This document shows positions 1 through 7,620 of a DNA stretch of 33,279 nt, in pieces. The DNA is from Sphingobacteriales bacterium. Lineage in GTDB: Bacteria; Bacteroidota; Bacteroidia; Sphingobacteriales; Sphingobacteriaceae. The DNA lies in contig RDXP01000122.1 of NCBI GenBank assembly GCA_004292865.1, positions 1-33,279 on the forward strand, read 5' to 3'. A program made the position numbers and the translations under genes. Numbering within the stretch: position 1 is the first letter of the stretch; each line of letters starts with the position of its first letter. Under the pieces are notes generated by a model. The model was not told where the DNA came from, made no database searches, and saw only the letters and a list, made by a program, of their open reading frames with translations.

Positions 1-76
1 AATTTATGAGTTTAGTTAAATCATTTTTATAGATTAAATAGTAAAAAAATAACAGCCCCAAAAATTATTGATAATT

Positions 77-679
77 ATGGAATTTAATTTTAACAATAAA
101 TATATACTTGAAAACGAAAGAGTTTGTTTACGGCCTTTAGAGCTTAATGACTTTGAAAACTTAATTATATTTTCGATGAATGAACCAGAAATTTGGAAAT
201 ATTCGATGGTACAAGCAACGGGAGAAAATGGATTAAAAAACTATTTAAACTTAGCAATACAAGCTAGGAACGATAAAAAAGAATACCCATTTATTGTTTA
301 TTGCAAGCTAACAAATTCATTTTCAGGAAGCACTAGATTTTACGACATACAACTTACTAACAATTGTTTACAGCTTGGATTTACTTGGTATGGGAAACAA
401 TTTCAAGGAACAGGACTAAATAAACATTGTAAATATTTGCTTTTAGAGTTCGCTTTTGAAAAAATGGGAATTGAACGTGTTGAATTTAGGGCTGATAATG
501 ATAATAAACGAAGTATTTTTGCCATGAAAAGTATTGGATGCCAAGAAGAAGGAATATTAAGAAGCAATGGAATAAGAAATGATGGAACAAGAAGAGATAG
601 TATTATTTTAAGTATTTTAAAATCAGAATGGGAAAACACAATAAAAAATAAGTTGAAAAATGTTTTAGATTTAAAATAA
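77..679 (+). CDS. GNAT family N-acetyltransferase (RimJ/RimL-like)
   Basis: A 200-residue protein resembling RimJ/RimL-type acetyltransferases, which move an acetyl group from acetyl-CoA to an amine; the substrate cannot be told from sequence. The N-terminal stretch ERVCLRPLELNDFENL is the usual first strand and helix of this group. The segment around YGKQFQGTGLNKHCKYLLLE occupies the acetyl-CoA-binding loop, and FRADNDNKRSIFAMKSIGCQEEG matches the family's 'N..S...y.k.GF..EG' end motif. I chose ATG at 77 over the TTG nine bases upstream because it gives a normal family N-terminus. The gene is more AT-rich than the genes beside it and uses mainly AGA for arginine, so recent acquisition is possible. 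It stands alone, converging with coaD. Confidence 0.85.
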   Translation: MEFNFNNKYILENERVCLRPLELNDFENLIIFSMNEPEIWKYSMVQATGENGLKNYLNLAIQARNDKKEYPFIVYCKLTNSFSGSTRFYDIQLTNNCLQLGFTWYGKQFQGTGLNKHCKYLLLEFAFEKMGIERVEFRADNDNKRSIFAMKSIGCQEEGILRSNGIRNDGTRRDSIILSILKSEWENTIKNKLKNVLDLK

Positions 680-703
680 AACCTAACATATCCCCCCCCA
701 CCC

Positions 704-1174
704 CTACAGCCCTTTTAAAAACGGCAATACCGCAGCGGGTACAAACTGTTCTACATCGCCACTGTACCTTAATATTTCACGTACAATGCTCGAGCTTATA
801 GAGGAATACCCAGGTTTACTTACAATAAAAATTGATTCTATTTCGGGTTCCAAGGCATGGTTCATTTGGGCTATGGCTTTTTCGTATTCAAAATCCGACA
901 CCGTTCTTATACCCCGTATCATGTGTGTAGCACCAATGCTTTTACAATACGCAACTGTTAAACCTTCGTAGGTGGTAATTTCAATTTTGGGGCTATCAAT
1001 AAATACCTGTTTTAACATTTGTACACGTACATCTACACTTAATAAAGCCGTTTTATTGCTATTTAAACCCACACTTACATACACTTTATCAAACAATGGT
1101 AAGGCTCGTTTTAATATATCCACGTGGGCTTTTGTAATAGGGTCGAACGAGCCAGGGAACAATGCAATACTCAT
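704..1174 (-). CDS. coaD: Phosphopantetheine adenylyltransferase
   Basis: Cytosolic enzyme of coenzyme A synthesis that joins 4'-phosphopantetheine and ATP to make dephospho-CoA and pyrophosphate. At 156 residues it is of normal length. GSFDPITKAH near the N-terminus is the nucleotidyltransferase signature (the T-x-x-H version), RGIRTVSDFEYE is the substrate-binding loop around residues 88-99, and ISSSIVRE is the C-terminal ISSTxVRE motif. It is the last gene of a leftward cluster after DUF3822 and rsmD, 31 bases beyond the rsmD stop. rsmD-coaD adjacency is common across bacteria, which supports both calls. Confidence 0.97.
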   Translation of the reverse strand: MSIALFPGSFDPITKAHVDILKRALPLFDKVYVSVGLNSNKTALLSVDVRVQMLKQVFIDSPKIEITTYEGLTVAYCKSIGATHMIRGIRTVSDFEYEKAIAQMNHALEPEIESIFIVSKPGYSSISSSIVREILRYSGDVEQFVPAAVLPFLKGL

Positions 1175-1205
1175 AACAGGTTTATTTTGAGGCTAAAATT
1201 AAGGT

Positions 1206-1739
1206 TTAATTATTAAAAAAACTAAAGGCCGAAAAACCATATTTACGTTTCTCGCTAAAACTGGGGTGATGGTGTAAATCGTGTGTGCTTTGGTGTTCAA
1301 TTACCAATAAGCCACCTTGGTTTAATAATTTTTTATCGAAAACTAAGGGCGCAATTAAAGGTATAGAGGATAAATCGTAAGGTGGGTCGGCAAAAATTAA
1401 GTCGTAGGTTTTGGTTTCGGTTTCCAAATGCTTAAACACATCGCCTTTTAAAGCATTTATGCAAGTTAAATTTAACTCGCTTGCCGTACGTTTCAAATAA
1501 TTAAAACAACCAAAATTTCTATCTACCGCTGTAACATCCTTTGCCCCACGAGAGGCAAATTCCAAAGCAATATTACCCGTACCGCTAAACAAATCTAAAA
1601 CCGTTAAGCCCTCAAAATCAACTACATTGTTAAGTATATTAAACAACGATTCTTTAGCCATATCCGTAGTAGGCCTTACGGGTAAGTTTTTGGGTGGGTT
1701 TATTCTTATCCCTTTTAGGCTTCCGCCAATTATACGCAT
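1206..1739 (-). CDS. rsmD: 16S rRNA (guanine966-N2)-methyltransferase RsmD
   Basis: SAM-dependent methyltransferase of the RsmD family, which methylates N2 of G966 in 16S rRNA of the 30S subunit. Its 177 residues match the family length. MRIIGGSLKGIRI followed by RPTTDMAKESLFNIL is the typical RsmD start, VLDLFSGTGNIALEFASRGA is SAM motif I, and FADPPYD is the catalytic motif IV. Its start lies inside the end of the DUF3822 gene (10-base overlap), so the two are probably translated together, and coaD follows downstream. Confidence 0.96.
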   Translation of the reverse strand: MRIIGGSLKGIRINPPKNLPVRPTTDMAKESLFNILNNVVDFEGLTVLDLFSGTGNIALEFASRGAKDVTAVDRNFGCFNYLKRTASELNLTCINALKGDVFKHLETETKTYDLIFADPPYDLSSIPLIAPLVFDKKLLNQGGLLVIEHQSTHDLHHHPSFSEKRKYGFSAFSFFNN

Positions 1740-2542
1740 GCGCTTAAACTTAGTAACGAATAAAACTGGTGTTTAATAATATCACCAAACGCATCTGCAT
1801 CCATATTTACAGCAGCATGATGCCTAAAATGTACCTTCCCAAAATATTGTTTAAGCAAATTATAAATATTGCTATCTAACTCCACATTACCACAAATATG
1901 TAATTTAATATCTTTTACTTCAAGCCCATTTTGCTGGCAAGCGGCTAGTGTATAATACAATATTTCGTCATCGTTACCCGTATCAAAAACATTGTAAAAC
2001 AGTAGCTTATTGTTTTGTAAAATCAATATTTCTACGCAACCTAATTTAATGTTTAATAACAATTGAGGACTAATTTCGCTGCCCAATTGTTGATAACCAC
2101 AATTAATAAGCGAAATATATTGTGGAAAAATCTCCGCTAAGGGAAAAAGTAATTTAATAGCGTTAAACTCATTAGTAGCAAAAGTGTGCAAACCAGTTAT
2201 TTCATCATTTAATAATGTATGCGTGTATGGGCTAGTGTTACCCTTGGTTTCCAAAAACTGGGTGTACACAGTTTCATCATCTTTACTATAAATTTGCGAA
2301 GGTATAAAAGTAAAACTGCTGGTATATAAACTAATGGAGGTTTTTTTATAGGTAAGTTGTAGCAAGCTATTATCAATATCGCCAAATATAGATTCCTCGC
2401 AATACGAAATAGCTTTTAGCTTACCCACCTCATCCACAACAATATAGGAATAATAATCCTTACCCGCCTCAATTAAAAGCTGGTAAGCCAACGTATTAGC
2501 GGTATCAAATTTACCATCGGTTGCATATATTTTATATCCCAT
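1730..2542 (-). CDS. DUF3822 family protein
   Basis: A 270-residue protein of the Bacteroidota-specific DUF3822 family, recognised from the general pattern and from its place directly before rsmD and coaD. Alternating hydrophobic strands and the late segment FHIRHHAAVNMDADAFGDI-like region (read here as VHFRHHAAVNMDADAFGD) fit a protein of the actin/hexokinase-like ATPase superfamily, but I see no clear nucleotide-binding motif and no function is known. I chose ATG at 2542 rather than the TTG nine bases earlier. A TACTTTTG box ends six bases before this ATG, so the transcript may have almost no leader. The gene overlaps rsmD by 10 bases and probably leads the operon. Confidence 0.75.
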   Translation of the reverse strand: MGYKIYATDGKFDTANTLAYQLLIEAGKDYYSYIVVDEVGKLKAISYCEESIFGDIDNSLLQLTYKKTSISLYTSSFTFIPSQIYSKDDETVYTQFLETKGNTSPYTHTLLNDEITGLHTFATNEFNAIKLLFPLAEIFPQYISLINCGYQQLGSEISPQLLLNIKLGCVEILILQNNKLLFYNVFDTGNDDEILYYTLAACQQNGLEVKDIKLHICGNVELDSNIYNLLKQYFGKVHFRHHAAVNMDADAFGDIIKHQFYSLLSLSACV

Positions 2543-2548
2543 TACCCA

Positions 2549-2556
2549 CAAAAGTA
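2549..2556 (-). promoter_or_regulatory. Candidate -7 box of the DUF3822-rsmD-coaD operon
   Basis: TACTTTTG on the minus strand is a full match to the Bacteroidota TAnnTTTG box. A TTG lies 24 bases upstream (2581-2583), slightly beyond the usual spacing. The box ends six bases before the ATG. Confidence 0.45.
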
Positions 2557-2641
2557 AAATTTTTATGCGAATGTGTTGTACAACTAAATTATTGCTAATT
2601 ATTTTTTTTTGAAAAACCTAGGCTTTATTTCATTAACTCGG

Positions 2642-2723
2642 GCTAGCCCCCGCCATCCGCTCATACGCCACAAGGCCTTAAGCGCAAGGCCGGTATCCGC
2701 TACTGTCGGGTTTAGGTACGCAG
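2642..2723. repeat. Dispersed palindromic repeat, family C (copy 1)
   Basis: Intergenic GC-richer block. Read on the minus strand it begins CTGCGTACCTAAACCCGA and ends in a GCGG...GGGGCTAGC motif, with an internal hairpin AAGGCC..GGCCTT between. The same ends occur in direct sequence at 27421-27523, so the two copies have opposite orientation. The interior differs between copies, as expected for structure-conserved repeats. Confidence 0.7.
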
Positions 2724-2796
2724 TTGGGAGTTATTAATGAGGGTTTAAATAGTGCACAATTATTTACGCGTATTTAACCCTTTGTTAACAATAATT

Positions 2797-2949
2797 TTAT
2801 TTCTTCTTTTCAGGAAGTCCAACTTTTGCTAATATTTCATTGGCCTTGGCTAGCTTCTCAGGAAATAAAGTTTTTCCTCTAAATTGTTCTAACTTTTTGT
2901 CAAAAACAATAATTGGTATTTTTGAATTGTTTAATTGTTTAATTGTCAT
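2797..2949 (-). CDS. Small hypothetical protein (50 aa)
   Basis: A 50-residue reading frame starting MTIKQLNNSKIPIIVFDKKL and ending KANEILAKVGLPEKKK. It is basic, with a short hydrophobic strand (IPIIVF) followed by an amphipathic region (LFPEKLAKANEIL). I do not recognise the family with confidence. Support for it being real: the composition looks like protein, it directly follows another tiny frame in the same direction (11 bases between stop and start), and a TAAATTTG box ends six bases before its ATG. It may be the second member of a two-gene unit with the frame at 2961-3092. Confidence 0.5.
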   Translation of the reverse strand: MTIKQLNNSKIPIIVFDKKLEQFRGKTLFPEKLAKANEILAKVGLPEKKK

Positions 2950-2960
2950 AATATGCAAAT

Positions 2961-3092
2961 TTACTGTTTTTTTGTAATTAAAAATGCCTCGTAATCTTCT
3001 CCTATTTCAAATTCTTCCCAAGTCCCTTTTTCAGTAAGTCCATAAACATCGAAGTCTTCTTCAATTTCAGCTAAATTATTTGTAATACTCAT
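2961..3092 (-). CDS. Small acidic hypothetical protein (43 aa)
   Basis: A 43-residue, strongly acidic frame, MSITNNLAEIEEDFDVYGLT onward, ending YEAFLITKKQ. I do not recognise it. An acidic small protein next to a basic one recalls toxin-antitoxin pairs, but neither sequence shows a known toxin or antitoxin fold, so that is only a possibility. It lies 45 bases beyond the acyltransferase stop on the same strand and could be read through from that gene. Confidence 0.45.
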   Translation of the reverse strand: MSITNNLAEIEEDFDVYGLTEKGTWEEFEIGEDYEAFLITKKQ

Positions 3093-3137
3093 TTTGTAAG
3101 GGGCATTATAACTCCCTATTTTTATTTATTCGAGGAA

Positions 3138-3998
3138 TCAAAACTTCCATCGCTTATGCGACCATAGCCAATAATGCGGTTTATCTTCTATAATTTTTTC
3201 TAAATAGCGAATATGTGTTTGGGTAATTTCAAATTCACTAGTGAGCTTAGGTTCTTCAATTAAAGTAATAAATTCGCAATGGTAATAACCTCTTTTTATG
3301 GGTGTTACTTTACAAAAAACCACTACACCATTGGTGGTTTTTGCAATTTTTTCGACACCTAAAAAAACCGCTGTATTTTGATTTAAAAATTTTGTGAAAT
3401 AATTAGCCTCATGTGATACAGGCGTTTGGTCGCTCAAAAAAAACGAAATAGTAGGCTCGTCTCGTAGCTTTACCAAAGTACGCATCACCATTTTCATTGG
3501 CACCATAATAGCCGAAAACTTAGACCGTACACCATTTAAAAAATCTTCAAATAGCTTATTTGTAAGTGGTTTATAAATAACTAGTTTTTTTTTATCGGTA
3601 ACAAAACCCACCACATTGGCCATTTCCCAGTTGCCATAATGGCCAGCTACTACAATTATGTTTCTACCCTTGTTTACATAATTTTCCAGCAATTCGGGGT
3701 TAATAATGGCGAAACGTTTTTTAGCCTCATCGGCACTTATCGAAATCATTTTAATAGATTCGATAATTAAATCGCTTAAATAAGCAAAAAAATGTTTGGC
3801 AATTAAGTTGCGTTCATCCACCGTTTTATGAGGAAAACAAGCGGCCAAATTATCATCCACAACTTTTTTTCTATATTTTAAAATGTAATAAAGTATAAAA
3901 AATAAAAAATCGGATAATATATAAAGCACCCAAAATGGTAAATAGGATACAAAAGTTAAAAGTAAAATAAATATACGGGTAAATAATTTATGCAACAT
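3138..3998 (-). CDS. Lipid A biosynthesis acyltransferase (LpxL/HtrB-like)
   Basis: A 286-residue member of the lysophospholipid acyltransferase superfamily, HtrB/LpxL/LpxM branch, which adds a secondary acyl chain to lipid A precursors at the inner face of the inner membrane. The N-terminal 45 residues are hydrophobic and form the membrane anchor. GHYGNWEMA around residue 118 carries the HxxxxE/D-type catalytic motif. FLSDQTP in the middle and HYWLWSHKRWK at the C-terminus are further hallmarks. The start has a complete promoter just upstream. The FUSC gene lies upstream on the same strand. Which acyl chain or which secondary position is used cannot be told. Confidence 0.9.
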   Translation of the reverse strand: MLHKLFTRIFILLLTFVSYLPFWVLYILSDFLFFILYYILKYRKKVVDDNLAACFPHKTVDERNLIAKHFFAYLSDLIIESIKMISISADEAKKRFAIINPELLENYVNKGRNIIVVAGHYGNWEMANVVGFVTDKKKLVIYKPLTNKLFEDFLNGVRSKFSAIMVPMKMVMRTLVKLRDEPTISFFLSDQTPVSHEANYFTKFLNQNTAVFLGVEKIAKTTNGVVVFCKVTPIKRGYYHCEFITLIEEPKLTSEFEITQTHIRYLEKIIEDKPHYWLWSHKRWKF

Positions 3999-4002
3999 GT
4001 AT

Positions 4003-4033
4003 CAAAATTAGCTTCGATGGTTAAGGGTACAAA
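4003..4033 (-). promoter_or_regulatory. Bacteroidota-type promoter of the acyltransferase gene
   Basis: On the minus strand TTTG (4030-4033), a 19-base spacer, and TAATTTTG (4003-4010) make a full consensus match. Only four bases (ATAC) separate the -7 box from the ATG at 3998, so transcription should begin at or next to the start codon. Confidence 0.65.
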
Positions 4034-4086
4034 CATAAAAATTTTAAAGCTAATATTGCCCACGGTTTTACCCTTAGGCCGTAGGT

Positions 4087-6213
4087 TTATAATTTCTCAG
4101 ATACCTTATATATATCAGTTGCTGTTTTTAAAATTTGCAGCAATTGCTCGTTCAATAGTTGTTTATCTTGAGGGTAATTATTGGTTTCTATGCTTGGTGT
4201 AAATAGCTTAGGTATTTCTATTTCGCTGTTTTCATCTAATTGTAAAACCGATTCTTTTAAATAATAAAATGCTTTTTTTATAGCTTTAAGTTCGTTGGGA
4301 TTTATTAGGTTTTCGGTTTGTTGTATGCTTAGTGATAAATTGGCCAAATAAGAGGTAAGAATGTGGTTTAGCACAACAAATTTTTGTACCTCGTTGGCTT
4401 TATGTTGTTTGTTTTTAGGTTCGTTTTGCATTCGTTTAAATGCAGCACCTAGGTTGGCGGTATTTACATATACTTCTTTTCGGGCTAGCTTGTAGGTTGT
4501 AGGTGGCATCCAATTACCTGCCATTTTTGATACAATTACCTTAAAATAATTCAAATTAGCTTTTACCATATTGCCTAATACTTTTTTAAACTTAAACGAC
4601 TCCCAACTTGGAAAAAGCAAGTAGCTTGATAAAAATGCAATAAACGAGCCAATTAGCGTGTCTATAATACGTTCGGTGGCTACGTTAATATTGTTTTCGG
4701 CACTTATAAAACTAAACAATATGAGTATAAAGGGCGTCATAAACAATACACTCACCACATACTTTATACGCTGAAAGCTGTAAGTAAGCACCATAAATAA
4801 TAATAAAAACGAAAAACGTATGGTTTGATCTTTAATAAACATTAAAATTAAGACCCCTGCAATGCCGCCTATTATGGTACCTATTACACGTTCGTAATTG
4901 CGCTGCTTGGTTAGGCTAAACCCGGGTTTTAATATCACTACAATGGTTAAAAGTATCCAATAACTGTGGTGCCCTACGGGTAATAAATTGGCCACCAAAA
5001 ACCCCGAACCCATTACCAAACTTACCCGCATGGCATGCCTAAAATACGATGATTGTAGTGTAAGGTTGTTGTTTAATAATTTTAAGTTATAATCTTGATG
5101 GTGTACAAATTTTGTAAAATCTGATGCCCTATCCTTATCAACAAAGTTTTCGCTAGGTGTATGGTAATACTTGTAAATATCATCTACCCTATTAAAAATA
5201 TTTCGGATGTTTATTAAAATTTTTTTCAATACCAATACCGAAACCCCACTGGCTTCTAGTTCGTCTAATTTTTTTTTAACATTATCCAAATCGGTAATGT
5301 TTAATAAATGTCGGCCTGGTTTATGGTTATGTATAAGGCATAATCCAAGGTATTCTATTTCTGATGCCAGCTTGTTTATAATATCCTGAAAAAAAGGTAA
5401 AATATGTGACGAATTAAACTGTTTTCGTATCACATTATAATCGTAATGCGAGGCCATGGTTTGTTCAAAAATATCAACCATATCAATAAAAATAACCACC
5501 AATAAGCGGTTACTTGCGCTCGATGTGTTTTGGTTTTTATGGGTATTAAACAATATTTCTCTTACGTTTTCTTGCTGTTCGCTTACTATAACCTGTTGGT
5601 TAACAAGATTTTTAAATATTTCATCTATTGTTATTGTATAGTTATAAAAATCGCCTCGGTTTTTTAAATATTTTGCAATTTCTTGTACACATTCGCCCAG
5701 GCTTTGTTGGGCATATCGGTATGGCCTTAATTGTACAAAAACTAAACTTAACATAAGGTACCATACGCCACCACCCAACACCAAAAGTGCATGTTGCAAC
5801 ACTTGCTGGTATGGTCTTACTTGGTCGATATTAAAAATCATAATCAATAACGTAGCTGTACCTACCGCTGCCGCCCTATCGCCATAGATATGAAAAATTG
5901 AAAATACAAAACTCAATACTATTATCTCGATACCTAAAAAATAAGGGTTTGCATTTAATAAGCCTGTTAAAATAGTTACAATAAATATAAAACAAGCGGT
6001 TAATAGCATGGCATTTCGCTTGTGTGTATTGGGGCCAGGGTTATCGGCCACACTTACACATAATGCACCCAGCGAAAGGGGTAAGCCCACCAGCAAATTA
6101 TCGAACTGGAAAAATATAAGTGAAGGCAAAAGCACACCAATAGTAATTTTTATACCATCATAAAAATATTGTGTATATATAAAATTACGTAATGAGGTAA
6201 TATGCTTGTTCAT
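4087..6213 (-). CDS. FUSC family inner-membrane protein (YccS/YhfK-like)
   Basis: A 708-residue membrane protein with the layout of the FUSC/YccS/YhfK family: an N-terminal hydrophobic block of about six helices (residues 20-165), a soluble middle region with long helices (about 170-385), a second hydrophobic block (about 395-525, including HSYWILLTIVVILKPGFSLT, the conserved FUSC core), and a soluble C-terminal tail. Relatives include aromatic-acid exporters, but substrates are mostly unknown. I start it at ATG 6213, because the TTG two codons earlier lies inside the candidate -7 box. The acyltransferase gene follows after 88 bases with its own promoter. Confidence 0.88.
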   Translation of the reverse strand: MNKHITSLRNFIYTQYFYDGIKITIGVLLPSLIFFQFDNLLVGLPLSLGALCVSVADNPGPNTHKRNAMLLTACFIFIVTILTGLLNANPYFLGIEIIVLSFVFSIFHIYGDRAAAVGTATLLIMIFNIDQVRPYQQVLQHALLVLGGGVWYLMLSLVFVQLRPYRYAQQSLGECVQEIAKYLKNRGDFYNYTITIDEIFKNLVNQQVIVSEQQENVREILFNTHKNQNTSSASNRLLVVIFIDMVDIFEQTMASHYDYNVIRKQFNSSHILPFFQDIINKLASEIEYLGLCLIHNHKPGRHLLNITDLDNVKKKLDELEASGVSVLVLKKILINIRNIFNRVDDIYKYYHTPSENFVDKDRASDFTKFVHHQDYNLKLLNNNLTLQSSYFRHAMRVSLVMGSGFLVANLLPVGHHSYWILLTIVVILKPGFSLTKQRNYERVIGTIIGGIAGVLILMFIKDQTIRFSFLLLFMVLTYSFQRIKYVVSVLFMTPFILILFSFISAENNINVATERIIDTLIGSFIAFLSSYLLFPSWESFKFKKVLGNMVKANLNYFKVIVSKMAGNWMPPTTYKLARKEVYVNTANLGAAFKRMQNEPKNKQHKANEVQKFVVLNHILTSYLANLSLSIQQTENLINPNELKAIKKAFYYLKESVLQLDENSEIEIPKLFTPSIETNNYPQDKQLLNEQLLQILKTATDIYKVSEKL

Positions 6214-6216
6214 TTT

Positions 6217-6224
6217 CAAATATA
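6217..6224 (-). promoter_or_regulatory. Candidate -7 box of the FUSC gene
   Basis: TATATTTG on the minus strand matches TAnnTTTG and ends three bases before the ATG at 6213. No clear TTTG at -33. The rest of the 340-base divergent region (6225-6506) is very AT-rich and shows no other feature I can support. Confidence 0.4.
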
Positions 6225-6506
6225 TTTAGAAAATTGGTATAAACATGCCATAAACTAAAGTTCGATTGTAAGATTTTAATATAATTAATTGTTAACTAAA
6301 CTTTAGGAGGGTTGATTAAATTATCTAAATATGTTAATTAAAAAATTTTAAACGTAATAATGCTACGTGTTTATATAATTAACTGGTTATAAAAAACAAT
6401 AAGATTTGCGTAAATCTTTGTGTTGTGTGCAATAAAAGTATGCTTATTTATAAGCTAAACCATAAAACTACAAACCATAAAAATCTTAAATTTTTAAATC
6501 TCAAGT

Positions 6507-6537
6507 TTTGACAAGGAGCCAAATATACCTACCTTGG
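6507..6537 (+). promoter_or_regulatory. Candidate promoter of the DUF6588 gene
   Basis: TTTG (6507-6510) and TACCTTGG (6530-6537, one mismatch to TAnnTTTG) are 19 bases apart. The predicted start would give a leader of roughly 12-15 bases before the ATG at 6556. Confidence 0.45.
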
Positions 6538-6555
6538 GAAAAAAAAACTATAAAG

Positions 6556-7614
6556 ATGAAAACCATCCAAAAACTACTTTTAATTATTGTTTTATTAGCC
6601 ACTACATCACATTTATTTGCACAAAGCAATGGCTTTACCGAAATTATAAAAACTGGCACAGGCGATGCCACCAAACTTACCCAAGCCTATTTATCGCCAC
6701 TTTTTAAAGGTATTGGCATGGGCTTAAATAGTGGCTGGTACCAAAGTGCCAAAGCAAAAAATTTAGGAAAATTCGATATTAAATTTATGGCTACTACAGC
6801 CCTTGTACCTAGCGAAGATCGGATGTTTGATGTGCGTAATATCGGCTTATCAAGCCAAACCCAACTAGCACCAAACCAAAATGACTACAACTCTCCCACC
6901 GCATTTGGCAGTGATAAACGCGGACCTAAAATGGATTTAAAAGATAAAGATGGCACAAAAATAGGCTCGTTTACATTACCCAATGGCTCGGGCTTAAATA
7001 TAGTACCCACGCCACAATTGCAACTTACCGTGGGCGTTATAAAAAACACCGATATATCTATACGCTACACCCCTAAAATAGGTAATAATAGCTATGGCCG
7101 CTTTAGTGTGCTAGGCTTCGGTGCCAAACACGAACTTACTTCGTTAATTTTCCCAGGTAAGGTAGGCAAATTAGTTCCTATTGATATTGCCTTAGCGTTT
7201 TCTTACAGCCAAGTTAAATTCGAACGCCTTATTGCTATAGCCGACCAGCTAGACGAAAGCAAAAGCGGTAAAAATTTAAACCAACGGGTAGAAGGTAAAT
7301 TTTCGGGCATATCGGCCGATGTAATTGTATCAAAAAAACTAGCTGCCTTTACCCCCTTTGTAAGTTTAAGCTACAATACCTCCAAAACAGATATTGGCGT
7401 AAAAGGCGATTTTATAGTTGCCAACCCACTCACACCAGCACAACCATATAGCACCATTACCAACCCCGTAAGCCTACAACAAACCGATTTAGCCGCCCTA
7501 AGAGGTAACATTGGCTTTCAAATTCAACTCGCTTTTTTTAGGTTATACAGCACTTACAGCATTAGTAAATACCAGGCTGTTACCGCAGGCATAGGTTTTG
7601 GCATAGGCCAATAA
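6556..7614 (+). CDS. DUF6588 family exported protein, probably outer membrane
   Basis: A 352-residue protein starting with a clear Sec signal peptide (MKTIQKLLLIIVLLATTSHLFAQ, cleavage after FAQ). The mature part begins with a short helix and the LSPLFKGIGMGLNSGWYQSA segment typical of the Bacteroidota family DUF6588. The rest alternates hydrophobic and polar residues in long strands and ends with a GIGFGIGQ tail, which suggests a beta-barrel in the outer membrane. Function is unknown. I chose ATG 6556 because it gives the signal peptide directly; the upstream in-frame TTG is part of the putative promoter. A PLP enzyme gene follows after six bases, so the two are probably co-transcribed. Confidence 0.75.
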   Translation: MKTIQKLLLIIVLLATTSHLFAQSNGFTEIIKTGTGDATKLTQAYLSPLFKGIGMGLNSGWYQSAKAKNLGKFDIKFMATTALVPSEDRMFDVRNIGLSSQTQLAPNQNDYNSPTAFGSDKRGPKMDLKDKDGTKIGSFTLPNGSGLNIVPTPQLQLTVGVIKNTDISIRYTPKIGNNSYGRFSVLGFGAKHELTSLIFPGKVGKLVPIDIALAFSYSQVKFERLIAIADQLDESKSGKNLNQRVEGKFSGISADVIVSKKLAAFTPFVSLSYNTSKTDIGVKGDFIVANPLTPAQPYSTITNPVSLQQTDLAALRGNIGFQIQLAFFRLYSTYSISKYQAVTAGIGFGIGQ

Positions 7615-7620
7615 ATAATT

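Noticed and set aside
6225-6506. Possible small gene or riboswitch before the DUF6588 gene
   Set aside because: Only AT-rich text with frequent stops and no conserved stem pattern that I recognise.
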